Source of the DNA: Candidatus Moduliflexus flocculans
Lineage (GTDB): Bacteria; Moduliflexota; Moduliflexia; Moduliflexales; Moduliflexaceae
Reading direction: 5' to 3'
NCBI GenBank assembly: GCA_000739515.1
Contig: DF820456.1
Location: 26,979 to 62,896, forward strand
Length of the DNA: 35,918 nucleotides
Below are positions 24,072-32,213 of the stretch, piece by piece. The position numbers and the translations under genes were made by a program. Position 1 is the stretch's first letter; each line of letters begins with the position of its first letter. The notes below the pieces were generated by a model. It saw only the letters and a list, made by a program, of their open reading frames with translations, was not told the origin of the DNA and made no database searches.

Positions 24072-26012
24072 TTACGCTAAAAGTTCTTCAAGTTCGAGTT
24101 GGGCTTCTTCCCAACGGCGATAGGCGTCTTCAAGCTCTTTTTTCAGCGTAGCATACTCTCGTTGGAGCAACACGATTTTTTCTTTATTCTCATAAGTATC
24201 TGGATTGCCCATGTCAAGTTCAATCTGCTGTTTTCGCGCTTCGCCGTGTTCGATCTGTTTTTCCGCGTCGGAGACGACGCGTTTCAGGCGATTGCGCTCT
24301 TTGCTGATGGCCTGACGCGATTCGGCCTCCGTGCGTTTCTGCTCTTTGCCTTTGCGACCTTCGGGCAAAATCGTCGGATGCTGCGTGGCATGATGCGGCA
24401 CGAATTCTTCAGGCTCGCTGTCGCGTTTTTGCAGATAATACGAATAATTTCCGGCAAACTCGTTCAGCCGCTTGTCTTTCAACTCGATCACGCGATGCAC
24501 GAGTTTATCGAGAAAATAGCGGTCATGGGAAATCAAAATCAGCGTGCCGTCATAATGCAGCAGCGCATGTTCTAATGCCTCTTTCGACATAATGTCGAGA
24601 TGGTTCGTCGGTTCATCCATCACAAGAAAATTAACTGGCGAGAGCAGAATTTTTGTCAATGAGACGCGAGCTTTTTCGCCGCCGGAAAGCACGCCGATTT
24701 TTTTATACACATCCTCGCCGGAAAACTGGAACATGCCGAGAATATCACGGACGCGCGGGCGATGAGAGTCGGCGGCGGTGGAAAAAACCTCGTCATACAC
24801 GGTTGCATTCAGGTTGAGCGTGTCCACCTGATGCTGCGCGTAATAGCCCATTTTCACGCGCTCGCCGACCGTAATCGCGCCTTGCTGCGGGAGTAATTCT
24901 TTGGCGATCAGGCGCGTCAACGTCGTTTTGCCCGCGCCGTTCACGCCGACCATCGCGAGCTTTTCGCCGCGATAGAGATGAAATGAGGCATTATGCAGCA
25001 CCCATTCGGTGTCATAGCGGAACGACATGTTTTCGATATGCACCACATCTTTGTAACTCGGCAAATCCACCTTAATTTGAAAATGAATTCGCTTCTGCGA
25101 CGGCGGCGGCACGTCCACCACCTCCATTTTTTCCAGCATTTTGACGCGGCTTTGCACCTGCTTCGCTTTGGTCGCTTTATAGCGGAAACGGTTGATGAAT
25201 CGTTCCTGCCGCTCGCGCTCTTCCTGGTATTCTTCCCATTTTTTCTGCTGCAATTCGATGCGCTGCGCCTTTTCCTGTTCGTAAAAATGGTAGTTTCCGG
25301 CGTAGAATTCGAGCTTGCCGCGATCAAGTTCATAAATCGCTTGCGCGAGGCGATCTATGAAAAATCGATCATGGGAGACGATGACGACGCTCCCTTCGAA
25401 ACTGAGCAAATAACTTTCTAACCATTCGAGCGAGGGGATGTCAAGATGGTTTGTCGGTTCGTCTAACAGCAGCAAATCCGGCTTTTGGAGCAGCAAACGC
25501 GCCAAATGGATGCGCATCCGCCAGCCGCCGCTGAATTCCGACAGCGCGCGGTGAAAGTCGCTTTCCGCAAAGCCTAATCCCGCCAGAATGGCTTTGGCGG
25601 ATGCCTCGAGGCGGTAGCCATCGAGCGCGTCGTAGCGGTGTTCCAATTCGCCGATTTGCTGCAACAGCGTCTCATGATTGGCGTGCGGCGCGTTTAATTC
25701 TTCATGTAGTTGCGCCAATTTTTGTTCGATGGCCAGCGCCTCTTTCTGGCCTTTCAGGACTATCGAAAGAATTGACCCTGCGCCAAGCGCGATTTCTTCC
25801 TGTGGCAGATAGCCGATTTTGTAATCTTTTGGCTTCACGATGCTGCCGTGATAATCTTCAATTTCTCCGTTCAAAATGCGCAGCATGGTTGTCTTGCCTG
25901 CGCCATTCGGTCCAACGAGCGCGACCCGTTTTCCAGGTTGAATAATCCAATCCACGCCGCCCAAAAGCTGGCGAGCGCCGATTGCGTAAAAAAGTTGTTG
26001 AACTTGCAACAT
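24072..26012 (-). CDS. ABC-F family ATPase (translation factor / Uup-like)
   Basis: The 646-residue protein has two ABC domains in one chain and no membrane segments. The first Walker A is GPNGAGKTT (34-42), with signature LSEFSGGWRMR and LLLLDEPTNHLDIPSL; the second has GVNGAGKTT and LSGGEKARVSLTK with LVMDEPTNHLDIMS. Between them is the ABC-F arm/linker, a charged helix around RFRYKATKAKQVQSRVKMLE that contacts P-site tRNA in this family. The C-terminus (about 565-646) is a coiled coil, as in Uup and YheS. ABC-F proteins act at the ribosomal E-site or in DNA repair (Uup); which group this belongs to is not settled. The plus-strand RNA locus lies divergently upstream. Confidence 0.93.
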   Translation of the reverse strand: MLQVQQLFYAIGARQLLGGVDWIIQPGKRVALVGPNGAGKTTMLRILNGEIEDYHGSIVKPKDYKIGYLPQEEIALGAGSILSIVLKGQKEALAIEQKLAQLHEELNAPHANHETLLQQIGELEHRYDALDGYRLEASAKAILAGLGFAESDFHRALSEFSGGWRMRIHLARLLLQKPDLLLLDEPTNHLDIPSLEWLESYLLSFEGSVVIVSHDRFFIDRLAQAIYELDRGKLEFYAGNYHFYEQEKAQRIELQQKKWEEYQEERERQERFINRFRYKATKAKQVQSRVKMLEKMEVVDVPPPSQKRIHFQIKVDLPSYKDVVHIENMSFRYDTEWVLHNASFHLYRGEKLAMVGVNGAGKTTLTRLIAKELLPQQGAITVGERVKMGYYAQHQVDTLNLNATVYDEVFSTAADSHRPRVRDILGMFQFSGEDVYKKIGVLSGGEKARVSLTKILLSPVNFLVMDEPTNHLDIMSKEALEHALLHYDGTLILISHDRYFLDKLVHRVIELKDKRLNEFAGNYSYYLQKRDSEPEEFVPHHATQHPTILPEGRKGKEQKRTEAESRQAISKERNRLKRVVSDAEKQIEHGEARKQQIELDMGNPDTYENKEKIVLLQREYATLKKELEDAYRRWEEAQLELEELLA

Positions 26013-26465
26013 GATCGATATTTTCCGTGCGTTAAGAAGAAAAGCTACACTATTTTTTCAGGTAACGGATATGTATAAAATAGTGACTTCCCTCTTGAAG
26101 AAATTTGTTTATATGCATATTAATTCATAAATAAATATTTATTTTACAAAATTTGTCACAAATTATGAGAATTTGCGTTATGTAATCAGTCTCTCGTAAT
26201 AAAGCATCAGATAATTTTCAAGAAAAAATTTTCTCTCAAGAGAGAATCTTTTTCGATAACGATAAAATTATCTGTGCTAACTAATTATAAAAAATGAGTT
26301 TAAACTACAAGCTATTTGGAAATAATTCATAATATTCAGAGAATAAATTTGATATTTTTTCAGATCATCTTTATATTGGCATGTTGAATGCATTATATAA
26401 TTATCGTGAATAAAAAATTCGTGAATAAAATGCAGGTCTTTTCATAGAATAAAAAATATACAGAG
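26013..26465. other. AT-rich gene-free spacer upstream of the 6C-like RNAs
   Basis: This stretch is far richer in A and T than the rest of the window and carries no credible ORF. It includes CACTATTTT/AAAATAGTG inverted repeats near 26048-26083, a small TTCTCT-CAAG-AGAGAA hairpin at 26231-26246 followed by a T-rich run, and the candidate promoter of the RNA locus. It must hold the divergent promoters of the ABC-F gene and the plus-strand RNAs. Confidence 0.6.
26376..26433 (+). promoter_or_regulatory. Candidate promoter and direct repeats before the 6C-like RNA locus
   Basis: A perfect TATAAT at 26396-26401 is preceded by TTGGCA at 26376-26381, spaced 14 bases, shorter than ideal. Just downstream, TCGTGAATAAAA occurs twice with a 15-bp period (starting at 26404 and 26419). 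The placement fits a plus-strand promoter with a possible operator, but the sub-optimal spacing and AT-rich background make this tentative. Confidence 0.35.
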
Positions 26466-26540
26466 TTTCCCGTTCTGTCTTTGCCCCCCAGAGACAGAAT
26501 CTCTGCCCTCATCTGTCCCCCCTGATGAGGGCAGCGGGAG
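26466..26540 (+). ncRNA. 6C-like structured RNA, copy 1
   Basis: An outer TCCCG/CGGGA stem (26468-26472 with 26535-26539) encloses two hairpins. The first has an 8-bp stem (26473-26480 with 26492-26499) and loop TTGCCCCCCAG. The second has an 11-bp stem (26503-26513 with 26524-26534) and loop TGTCCCCCCT. Each loop has exactly six consecutive C residues, the hallmark of the 6C RNA motif described in Actinobacteria. The strand is set by the C-rich loops and by the T-tract after the second copy. Copy 2 follows 26 bases later with compensatory base changes. Confidence 0.75.
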
Positions 26541-26563
26541 TATTTATAACATAAAAGACGTGA

Positions 26564-26643
26564 TTTCCCGTTCCGTTTTTGCCCCCCAAGAACGGAAATT
26601 CTGACCCCATCTGTCCCCCCTGATGGGGTCAGCGGGATTTTTT
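26564..26643 (+). ncRNA. 6C-like structured RNA, copy 2, ending in an intrinsic terminator
   Basis: Same architecture as copy 1: outer stem TCCCG/CGGGA (26566-26570 with 26633-26637), a 7-bp hairpin (26571-26577 with 26591-26597) and an 11-bp hairpin (26601-26611 with 26622-26632), both with a CCCCCC loop. Relative to copy 1, three base pairs change on both strands of a stem (T-A to C-G in hairpin 1; C-G to A-T and T-A to C-G in hairpin 2). TTTTTT follows at 26638-26643, so the structure can end a plus-strand transcript. It overlaps the last codons of the convergent YgiQ gene. Confidence 0.78.
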
Positions 26644-28362
26644 CCTTTCCGATTGAGTGCGTTTTTTCTGATGAAATGCGTGTTCCTGTCCAGCTTTTTG
26701 CCCATGATTTGTACGCTTTAAGAGCAAATCATGCTGCTTGCGGCGCTCACTCATGTCGCGCGTTACCTCAAAATGCTCGCCGGTCAGCGGGTCTATCCCG
26801 GTATAATAAATCACGGATGATAAGGTCATCGGCAGCGGAATAAACGCCTGAATCTGTTCAGGGACGAAACCGAAGATCGAAAAAATCTCGCCGCGCAGCG
26901 CTGCTATTGCGTGTTCAGAGGTGCCGGGATGACAAGACATAACGTAGGGGAGCGGATATTGCGCTTTCCCTTGCCGCGCCGTTAATGCCCGAAATAATTT
27001 CACGAATTCATCCAGCTGGAACAATCCAGTTTTCCGCATAGCGCGAAGCGTCGTTGGGTCGGTATGTTCAGGCGCAATCTTTAGCTGTCCGCTGATATGA
27101 TTGCACACCAATTCCTTCAGAAGCTCTTCCGCATTGGCATCTCGCATCAAAAGATCGTATCGGATTCCCGAACCGATAGTCGCTTTCGACACGCCGCGCA
27201 CGCGAGAAACGCGCCGCAGCAGACCAAGCCAGGCGGCGGCATTGAGTTGTAAATTCGGGCAAAGCGAGGGAAACAGGCAGCTTTCGCGATGGCAGTTCCA
27301 GTCGCGAGCGCAATCCATGCCGTACATATTCGCCGATGGGCCGCCGATGTCGGTGATGTGTCCTTTAAAATCGGGCGCGGCGGCGATGGTTTGCGCTTCT
27401 TGCAGCACCGATTCAGGGCTGCGGCTGACAATGGCTTTCCCCTGATGCAGGCCGAGCGAGCAGAACGAGCAGCCTGAAACGCAACCGCGGTGCGCTGTCA
27501 CTGAATTCCGAATCATCTCAAACGCCGGAATCGGGTCGCGATAACTCGGATGCGGCTGGCGCTCATAAGGCAGCGCGTAAATCGCGTCCAATTCTGTTGA
27601 TGAAATCACCGTAGATGGCTCATGCAGCAAAAACCGTTTCCCGATGGGCTGCGCGAATCGTTGTTGCTGATGGCGGTAAAACAAGCGATAGCATTCGAGA
27701 AACGCTTCCGGCGATGTCAACACATCTTCTTCGGCAGGTAGCGTGACCGCGTCTTTTTGCGGCGTTCGCGACAGCGTGACCGTGCCGGGGATGCCGTCAA
27801 GCGCTTGCCCGCGCGCGAGCCGTTCCGCAATTGTCACAATGGCGCGTTCCCCCATGCCATAGACGATAATATCGGCGCGTGAATCTTCGATAATCGAGCG
27901 CCGCACGCGATTGCTCCAAAAATCGTAGTGCGCAATCCGCCGCATCGAGGCTTCAATTCCGCCTAAGACAATTGGCGCGTCTTTGTAGGCCGCTTTAATC
28001 AAATTGCAATACGCCAGCACCGCTCGTTCAGGCTTGCGTCCCGCCTGTCCGCCGGGAACATAGGGATCATCGCTGCGATACCGCTTGAATGCGGTATAAC
28101 GAGCGAGCATGGAATCAATATTACCTGATGTCACGCCGAAAAACAGGCGCGGTTTTCCAAAAATCTTGACGGAATCGGGATCGCGCCAGTCGGGCATGGC
28201 GATGATGCCGAGGCGATAGCCGTGATGCTCTAATATTCGGCCAATAACCGCCGTGCCAAACGCAGGGTGATCAATGTAGGCATCGCCAGTCACCAGAACG
28301 ACATCAAGATCGCGCCAGCCGCGCTGGGTTAAGTCTGCCTGAGAAATCGGAAGGAATGCCAT
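26629..28362 (-). CDS. YgiQ-family radical SAM protein
   Basis: The 577-residue protein matches the YgiQ family along its length. It has an N-terminal cobalamin-binding-like domain (DVVLVTGDAYIDHPAFG, GRILEHHGYRLGIIAMPDWR, GVTSGNIDSMLARYTAFK), then the radical SAM motif HRGCVSGCSFCSLGLHQG with the three cluster cysteines. The conserved APEHTD and MSCHPGT segments follow, and a lysine/arginine-rich tail ends the protein. Its reaction has not been firmly established. The start at 28362 lacks a good ribosome site. It follows the PchB-like gene by 30 bases. The last codons overlap the terminator of the plus-strand RNA locus. Confidence 0.93.
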   Translation of the reverse strand: MAFLPISQADLTQRGWRDLDVVLVTGDAYIDHPAFGTAVIGRILEHHGYRLGIIAMPDWRDPDSVKIFGKPRLFFGVTSGNIDSMLARYTAFKRYRSDDPYVPGGQAGRKPERAVLAYCNLIKAAYKDAPIVLGGIEASMRRIAHYDFWSNRVRRSIIEDSRADIIVYGMGERAIVTIAERLARGQALDGIPGTVTLSRTPQKDAVTLPAEEDVLTSPEAFLECYRLFYRHQQQRFAQPIGKRFLLHEPSTVISSTELDAIYALPYERQPHPSYRDPIPAFEMIRNSVTAHRGCVSGCSFCSLGLHQGKAIVSRSPESVLQEAQTIAAAPDFKGHITDIGGPSANMYGMDCARDWNCHRESCLFPSLCPNLQLNAAAWLGLLRRVSRVRGVSKATIGSGIRYDLLMRDANAEELLKELVCNHISGQLKIAPEHTDPTTLRAMRKTGLFQLDEFVKLFRALTARQGKAQYPLPYVMSCHPGTSEHAIAALRGEIFSIFGFVPEQIQAFIPLPMTLSSVIYYTGIDPLTGEHFEVTRDMSERRKQHDLLLKRTNHGQKAGQEHAFHQKKRTQSERKKSR

Positions 28363-28392
28363 GCAAGGGTGGAATTGAAAAAATGGTCGGAG

Positions 28393-28692
28393 TCATGCGG
28401 CATGTTGCTGCCACTTTTTCATCTCTTCTTGAATAAAATACTGCACGAGTTCGGTATAAATTTTTTCGACAATGTCCGGCGAAATGCCGGCTTCTTCCGC
28501 CCAAATTCGGCGTTGCCGCATCATCGCGTTGACGCGGTCTTCGGCGCTGACGTTCTGCGCGGAGGTTTTGAATTTCGCGGCGGCCTGGACATATTCAGAA
28601 CGCTGCCCCAACAAGCGGATAATCGCCTGGTCAATGGTGTCAATTTCCTGTCGGATGTCTTGTAAATTTTCACAGGCGACAACTGTTTTCAT
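28393..28692 (-). CDS. PchB-like chorismate mutase / isochorismate pyruvate lyase
   Basis: The ATG at 28692 gives 99 residues, the usual size of PchB; a TTG at 28734 is the only longer option. The sequence follows the AroQ-fold PchB pattern: CENLQDIRQEIDTIDQAIIR, LLGQRSEYVQAAAKFK with conserved Arg and Lys, a loop with AEDRVNAMMRQRRIWAEEAG, and a last helix ending EEMKKWQQ. PchB splits isochorismate into salicylate and pyruvate and has weak chorismate mutase activity. No isochorismate synthase or salicylate gene is nearby, so a chorismate mutase role is possible. It lies 30 bases upstream of ygiQ. Confidence 0.85.
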   Translation of the reverse strand: MKTVVACENLQDIRQEIDTIDQAIIRLLGQRSEYVQAAAKFKTSAQNVSAEDRVNAMMRQRRIWAEEAGISPDIVEKIYTELVQYFIQEEMKKWQQHAA

Positions 28693-28771
28693 CGGGATAA
28701 ACAGGCCGTCAGACACTTTCAACGTGTCTAACAACTTAAGTAAAATGTAAAAAATACGTTCGTGGTAGAGC

Positions 28772-28820
28772 CCTCACAAGTCTTGGAGACCTGTGAGGTC
28801 TCAGCCGAAGTTATTTTTTG
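28772..28820. repeat. Hairpin repeat with GAAGTTATTTTTT flank, copy 1
   Basis: CCTCACAAGTCT (28772-28783) pairs with AGACCTGTGAGG (28787-28798), one mismatch, then GAAGTTATTTTTT follows. A related copy with the same flank is at 32155-32202. Both lie just past the 3' end of a minus-strand gene. Confidence 0.55.
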
Positions 28821-28838
28821 AACGTTACGAAGGTATAA

Positions 28839-29620
28839 TTATTCTGTATATTTTTTAAACAAATCGTCTAACAATCCGTTTTGCCGCGATTGTTCGATAA
28901 AGGCGTTCAGTTGTTCGATAAACGCCTGCTGCGTTTTCTGCGCTTGCGTCATGAGTTCGAACTCGAAAAGCGGCGGTTCGGCAAAGATAAATTGCGACGC
29001 GTCAAGGCCACGTCTTTTTATTTCATACAACGCCACGTGTTTATTGGCGATAATTGCATCTACCCGCCCCATTTCCAGGTTTTTGTACAGCAAATCGTTG
29101 GTTCTGGCCGGAACAGCTATAATTTTTCCAGTGTCGAGATAGGCGTCAAGCGCTCCATTACGATTGCCAAAAATGACACCGAGCTTTTTGCCAAATAAGT
29201 CTTCTGGCCGGGCATACGCAAACTGGCGATCCTTATTCATCATAATATAATTCCCGGATGTCCAGATTGGCGCGGAGAAAAGAAATTTGTCAGCCTGCTC
29301 CGCCCCCACGAACATCGGGTTCGTTAAGCCCGATGCCTGCGCCGTTCCATTCATCATCTCTAAATCAATGCGCTTTCGAGACAATCCGGTATAGACCAGC
29401 GAAAATTGAGACGATTGGCGAACAAACGCATTCAAGAAATCAATCATCATTCCTTCTTGTAACCCAGCCATATAAAACGGTGGATAGCCTTCTTCAAAAA
29501 AGACAATTTCAATCCGTTCCGCTTCCTGCGCCATGACGGCGGGCGTTAAAAGAATAAACAACAGACAGACGATAAACCATTAAACAACAGACAGACGATA
29601 AACCATTGCTGTATTTTCAT
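28839..29620 (-). pseudogene. Periplasmic solute-binding protein (SBP_bac_3 type), frameshifted in its signal peptide
   Basis: From about 29561 to 28839 the frame encodes a bacterial extracellular solute-binding domain: IEIVFFEEGYPPFYMAG, MMIDFLNAFVRQSS, the hinge GKKLGVIFGNRNGALDAYL and VDAIIANKHVALYEIKRRG. The natural start is the ATG at 29620, which overlaps the MCP stop as ATGA. A perfect 26-bp tandem duplication (29556-29607) throws that start out of frame, giving a stop after 24 codons. Removing one unit restores an uninterrupted typical signal peptide ([13 protein letters not shown], then ILLTPAVMA and QE). Only a TTG at 29561, with no ribosome site, opens the intact frame now. The partner MCP suggests a chemosensory binding protein. 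It may be switched off, or the assembly may hold an error. Confidence 0.8.
29556..29607. repeat. Perfect 26-bp tandem duplication
   Basis: Two identical 26-bp units, 29556-29581 and 29582-29607, each beginning AAACAACAGACAGACGATAA. Because 26 is not a multiple of three, the duplication shifts the frame of the solute-binding protein. The absence of any mismatch indicates a recent event. Confidence 0.95.
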
Positions 29621-31842
29621 GATTGGCTGATCTCCTTGATTGCGCGCGGTTCAGACGATATGCTTTGCAGCATTTCGCTTTTCCCTAATTTAAACCGATC
29701 AACCGATTGTAACAAAATCCTCGCCTGCTCGGAGAGCGCATCGGCGGTCTGTTCGATTTGAACCGAGCTTTGCAGATTTTGTTCAGACAGCAAGCGCACC
29801 TGCTCTACCGAATCAAGCACGCGCCGCACGCCCTGAAGTTGCTCTGTGGTGGCATGCTGAGTCTGGACGGCCATTCTGGCGATATGTTCAACCGTTTGAT
29901 CGATCTGAATCGTGCTCGCTTTTTGTTCGAGCGTCGCCTTCATAATTTCTTCGGTCATCGTATTGACGCGCTCCATCACACTGCGCAGTTGTCTGCTGGT
30001 GGTCTCCTGCATTTTTTGGATCGCATCGGCAATATCAGAAACAACGGTCGAAGAGCGCTGGGCGCTGTTAAAGATATTTTGCAGCACTTGCCGCGCTTGT
30101 TCGGTGCGTTTCACGCCCTGCGCAATATCGCGCGTACCTGCATGAATTTTTTTGACGACGGTTTTGGTTTCTTCCTGCACGACCTTCACAATGGCGGCAA
30201 TGTCTTTGGTGGACGAATTGACTTTTGTCGCGAGATTGCGCATTTCGTCGGCAATCACCGCAAATCCACGTCCATGCGAACCGGCCTGCGCGGCAATAAT
30301 CGAAGCATTTAACGCGAGGAGCGACGATTGATCGGTGATTTCATCAATCACATCCAGGATCGAGCCAATATCCTGCGTCTGCTGTTCGAAACGAGTAATA
30401 GTTTCGACGGTGCTGGAGTTGGTTTGCTGAATGGTGGTCATACTCGCGGTCACTTCCTCAATTGAATCCTGTCCTTTCAGGGCATCCTGAATCGTCTCTT
30501 GCGACAGGTCTCTGGACACAACGGTTTTTTCCGTCACATTTTTCAGCAATTCAGTGGATTTATGCAACTCGGCAATCGCTTTTTGAGTTTGTTCCGCCAG
30601 TTCGCTTGAACTCGCCGCAATATTCGAAATCGAGCGTGTCATGTTCGATACCGATGCGGAGGTTTCTTCGACTGAAGTGGAAAGCACATCCATATTATGG
30701 GCGACTTCTTCGACGCTTTGCCCCATTTCGGTCATGGTCGAGATCATTTCATCAACAGCAAGCTGCGCGGATTGCACGATTTTCATGTCATTATCGGATA
30801 ATCCGGCGAGATTCAGGCCGGTTCCGGAAACTTCTTCAGCAATGACGCGAATCTGTTGGATAAGCGATTGCAAGCCGACGGTCATATCGCGCATGGCGCG
30901 TCCAAATGCGTCAATATCGGATCGCAAAAATGGCGTCGCCGTGAGATCGCCTCGCGCAATTCGCGAAGCAATTTCAGCCAGCGTTTGCAGATAAAACAAC
31001 ATTTCTTGCAACGCCACGCCAAGCGCGTCCCGTTTGGAGCGTTTGCGCACGTCATGCGCCAACGCGCCGGTGGCGACATTTTGAGCGATGTCGGTAATCT
31101 CTTGCAGATAATCGGAGGTTTGCACAAAGACGCTGCTCAATCCAGCGATTTCATCAAAACGTTCGGTGAGTTTGAGGCTGTGAATAGGGTAGCCCTCAGA
31201 CAGGCGCTGCCCGATTTTAATGAGATAACGGAGCGGACTGGCGACGATAAATTCAACTAATAACAAGAGAAGCACGCTCGCGCTTCCCACAAAGGCGAAC
31301 AAGATCGTCCACGCTGTCGTCTTCGGTTTCTGTAACGCTTTTTCAATAGACTCGTTTGAAAATCCAATATCAACCACAGCAATGGATTCTCGAGTGCCTT
31401 CTTGCTGTGTATAAAGTTGAGGGAGAATCACATGGTAAACATGTTGTTGATCAAAGGTGCTGGAGGTTTTATAATTAGCGAGTAGCGCGCGGACGTTATT
31501 GTCATCAACTGTTTTGCCAATCTGGTTCGAATCATTATGCGCTATAATTGTTCCTTTTGGATCAAGGATGGCAAGATGAGTCACCGATTTCAAGAGATTC
31601 AACTGATACAGTTGCTGGCACTTTTCAATGAAGGCTGCGGTGTATTCGCTGAGGTTTTGTGAGGTATAGATAGTATCTTTACTGTCCCAGAGGGAATAGG
31701 CGATTCCTTCAGCATAAGCATTCAGGGTTTTTAAATATTGCGAGCGAAGTTCTCTCAAATAAAAGTTCGTGCACAGGAACATCATGATCAGAATAGCTAC
31801 CCCCATAATCCCTACGATTTTGGCACGTATTCCTAATTTCAT
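29617..31842 (-). CDS. Methyl-accepting chemotaxis protein
   Basis: The ATG at 31842 follows an AAGGGGG ribosome site, giving 741 residues. A transmembrane helix at about 8-28 is followed by a periplasmic region (30-176) with a single-Cache-like pattern ([38 protein letters not shown]), a second transmembrane helix at 177-200, HAMP-type segments ([13 protein letters not shown] and a second near [12 protein letters not shown]), and a long methyl-accepting coiled coil. The signalling tip reads [20 protein letters not shown] then [20 protein letters not shown]; Gln and SH replace the usual Arg and GE. No C-terminal CheR-binding pentapeptide is seen. The stop overlaps the start of the solute-binding gene. 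A CheW-domain protein is encoded elsewhere in the window. Confidence 0.93.
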   Translation of the reverse strand: MKLGIRAKIVGIMGVAILIMMFLCTNFYLRELRSQYLKTLNAYAEGIAYSLWDSKDTIYTSQNLSEYTAAFIEKCQQLYQLNLLKSVTHLAILDPKGTIIAHNDSNQIGKTVDDNNVRALLANYKTSSTFDQQHVYHVILPQLYTQQEGTRESIAVVDIGFSNESIEKALQKPKTTAWTILFAFVGSASVLLLLLVEFIVASPLRYLIKIGQRLSEGYPIHSLKLTERFDEIAGLSSVFVQTSDYLQEITDIAQNVATGALAHDVRKRSKRDALGVALQEMLFYLQTLAEIASRIARGDLTATPFLRSDIDAFGRAMRDMTVGLQSLIQQIRVIAEEVSGTGLNLAGLSDNDMKIVQSAQLAVDEMISTMTEMGQSVEEVAHNMDVLSTSVEETSASVSNMTRSISNIAASSSELAEQTQKAIAELHKSTELLKNVTEKTVVSRDLSQETIQDALKGQDSIEEVTASMTTIQQTNSSTVETITRFEQQTQDIGSILDVIDEITDQSSLLALNASIIAAQAGSHGRGFAVIADEMRNLATKVNSSTKDIAAIVKVVQEETKTVVKKIHAGTRDIAQGVKRTEQARQVLQNIFNSAQRSSTVVSDIADAIQKMQETTSRQLRSVMERVNTMTEEIMKATLEQKASTIQIDQTVEHIARMAVQTQHATTEQLQGVRRVLDSVEQVRLLSEQNLQSSVQIEQTADALSEQARILLQSVDRFKLGKSEMLQSISSEPRAIKEISQS

Positions 31843-32050
31843 CTTTTCCCCCTTTTTATGAAAGAGTCTGCCATCTGCTGAACCTCTGCAATGGATTGCC
31901 ACTGTTATATCCGGCTCGTTTCATAGACAAGCGGACAGCGTATATGTAAACATTATGATATGAACACATTGACAAAAAAATACAGGAAAGTCAAGAAAAT
32001 ATCAAAAGAGCATACATTCATTACGCAAATATGAATTCGTTTTTTTCTAT

Positions 32051-32126
32051 CTCCCCCCAGACGCGCAGGGACGTAACGCAGGCATCACGCCAGCGAACCG
32101 TTGCGACTCTGCGTCCCTGCGGGAGC
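32051..32126. repeat. Inverted repeat with CGCAGGGACG arms
   Basis: CGCAGGGACG (32064-32073) is complementary to CGTCCCTGCG (32112-32121), extended outward by CTCCC and GGGAG after a short offset. It lies between the AsmA gene's 3' end and the MCP promoter region. Probably a dispersed palindrome. Confidence 0.55.
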
Positions 32127-32154
32127 GCATAAAATCTTTTTGCGCGCGCAATAA

Positions 32155-32202
32155 ACCTCACGGGTTCTGGAAATCTGTGACGTCTGCGCGAAGTTATTTT
32201 TT
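32155..32202. repeat. Hairpin repeat with GAAGTTATTTTTT flank, copy 2
   Basis: CCTCACGGGTTCTGGAAATC followed by TGTGACGTCT is a degenerate version of the hairpin at 28772, and the same GAAGTTATTTTTT flank follows it. It starts 12 bases past the stop of the AsmA-family gene. Its stem has decayed, suggesting an older copy. Confidence 0.45.
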
Positions 32203-32213
32203 TGCGTGACGAA

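Larger units (their letters stand above)
31843..32213. other. Gene-free spacer between the MCP and AsmA genes
   Basis: No credible ORF beyond the upstream end of the MCP frame. It holds the MCP ribosome site, an AT-rich stretch at 31935-32045 with TTGACT and TTGTCA-like boxes on the minus strand but no convincing -10, and two palindromes listed separately (32051-32126 and 32155-32202). Confidence 0.6.

Noticed and set aside
26466..26643. The C-rich double hairpins considered as ordinary intrinsic terminators or a CRISPR remnant
   Set aside because: Only the second copy has a T-run, each unit has two hairpins in a shared outer stem with six-C loops, and there are no spacer-like segments between identical repeats.
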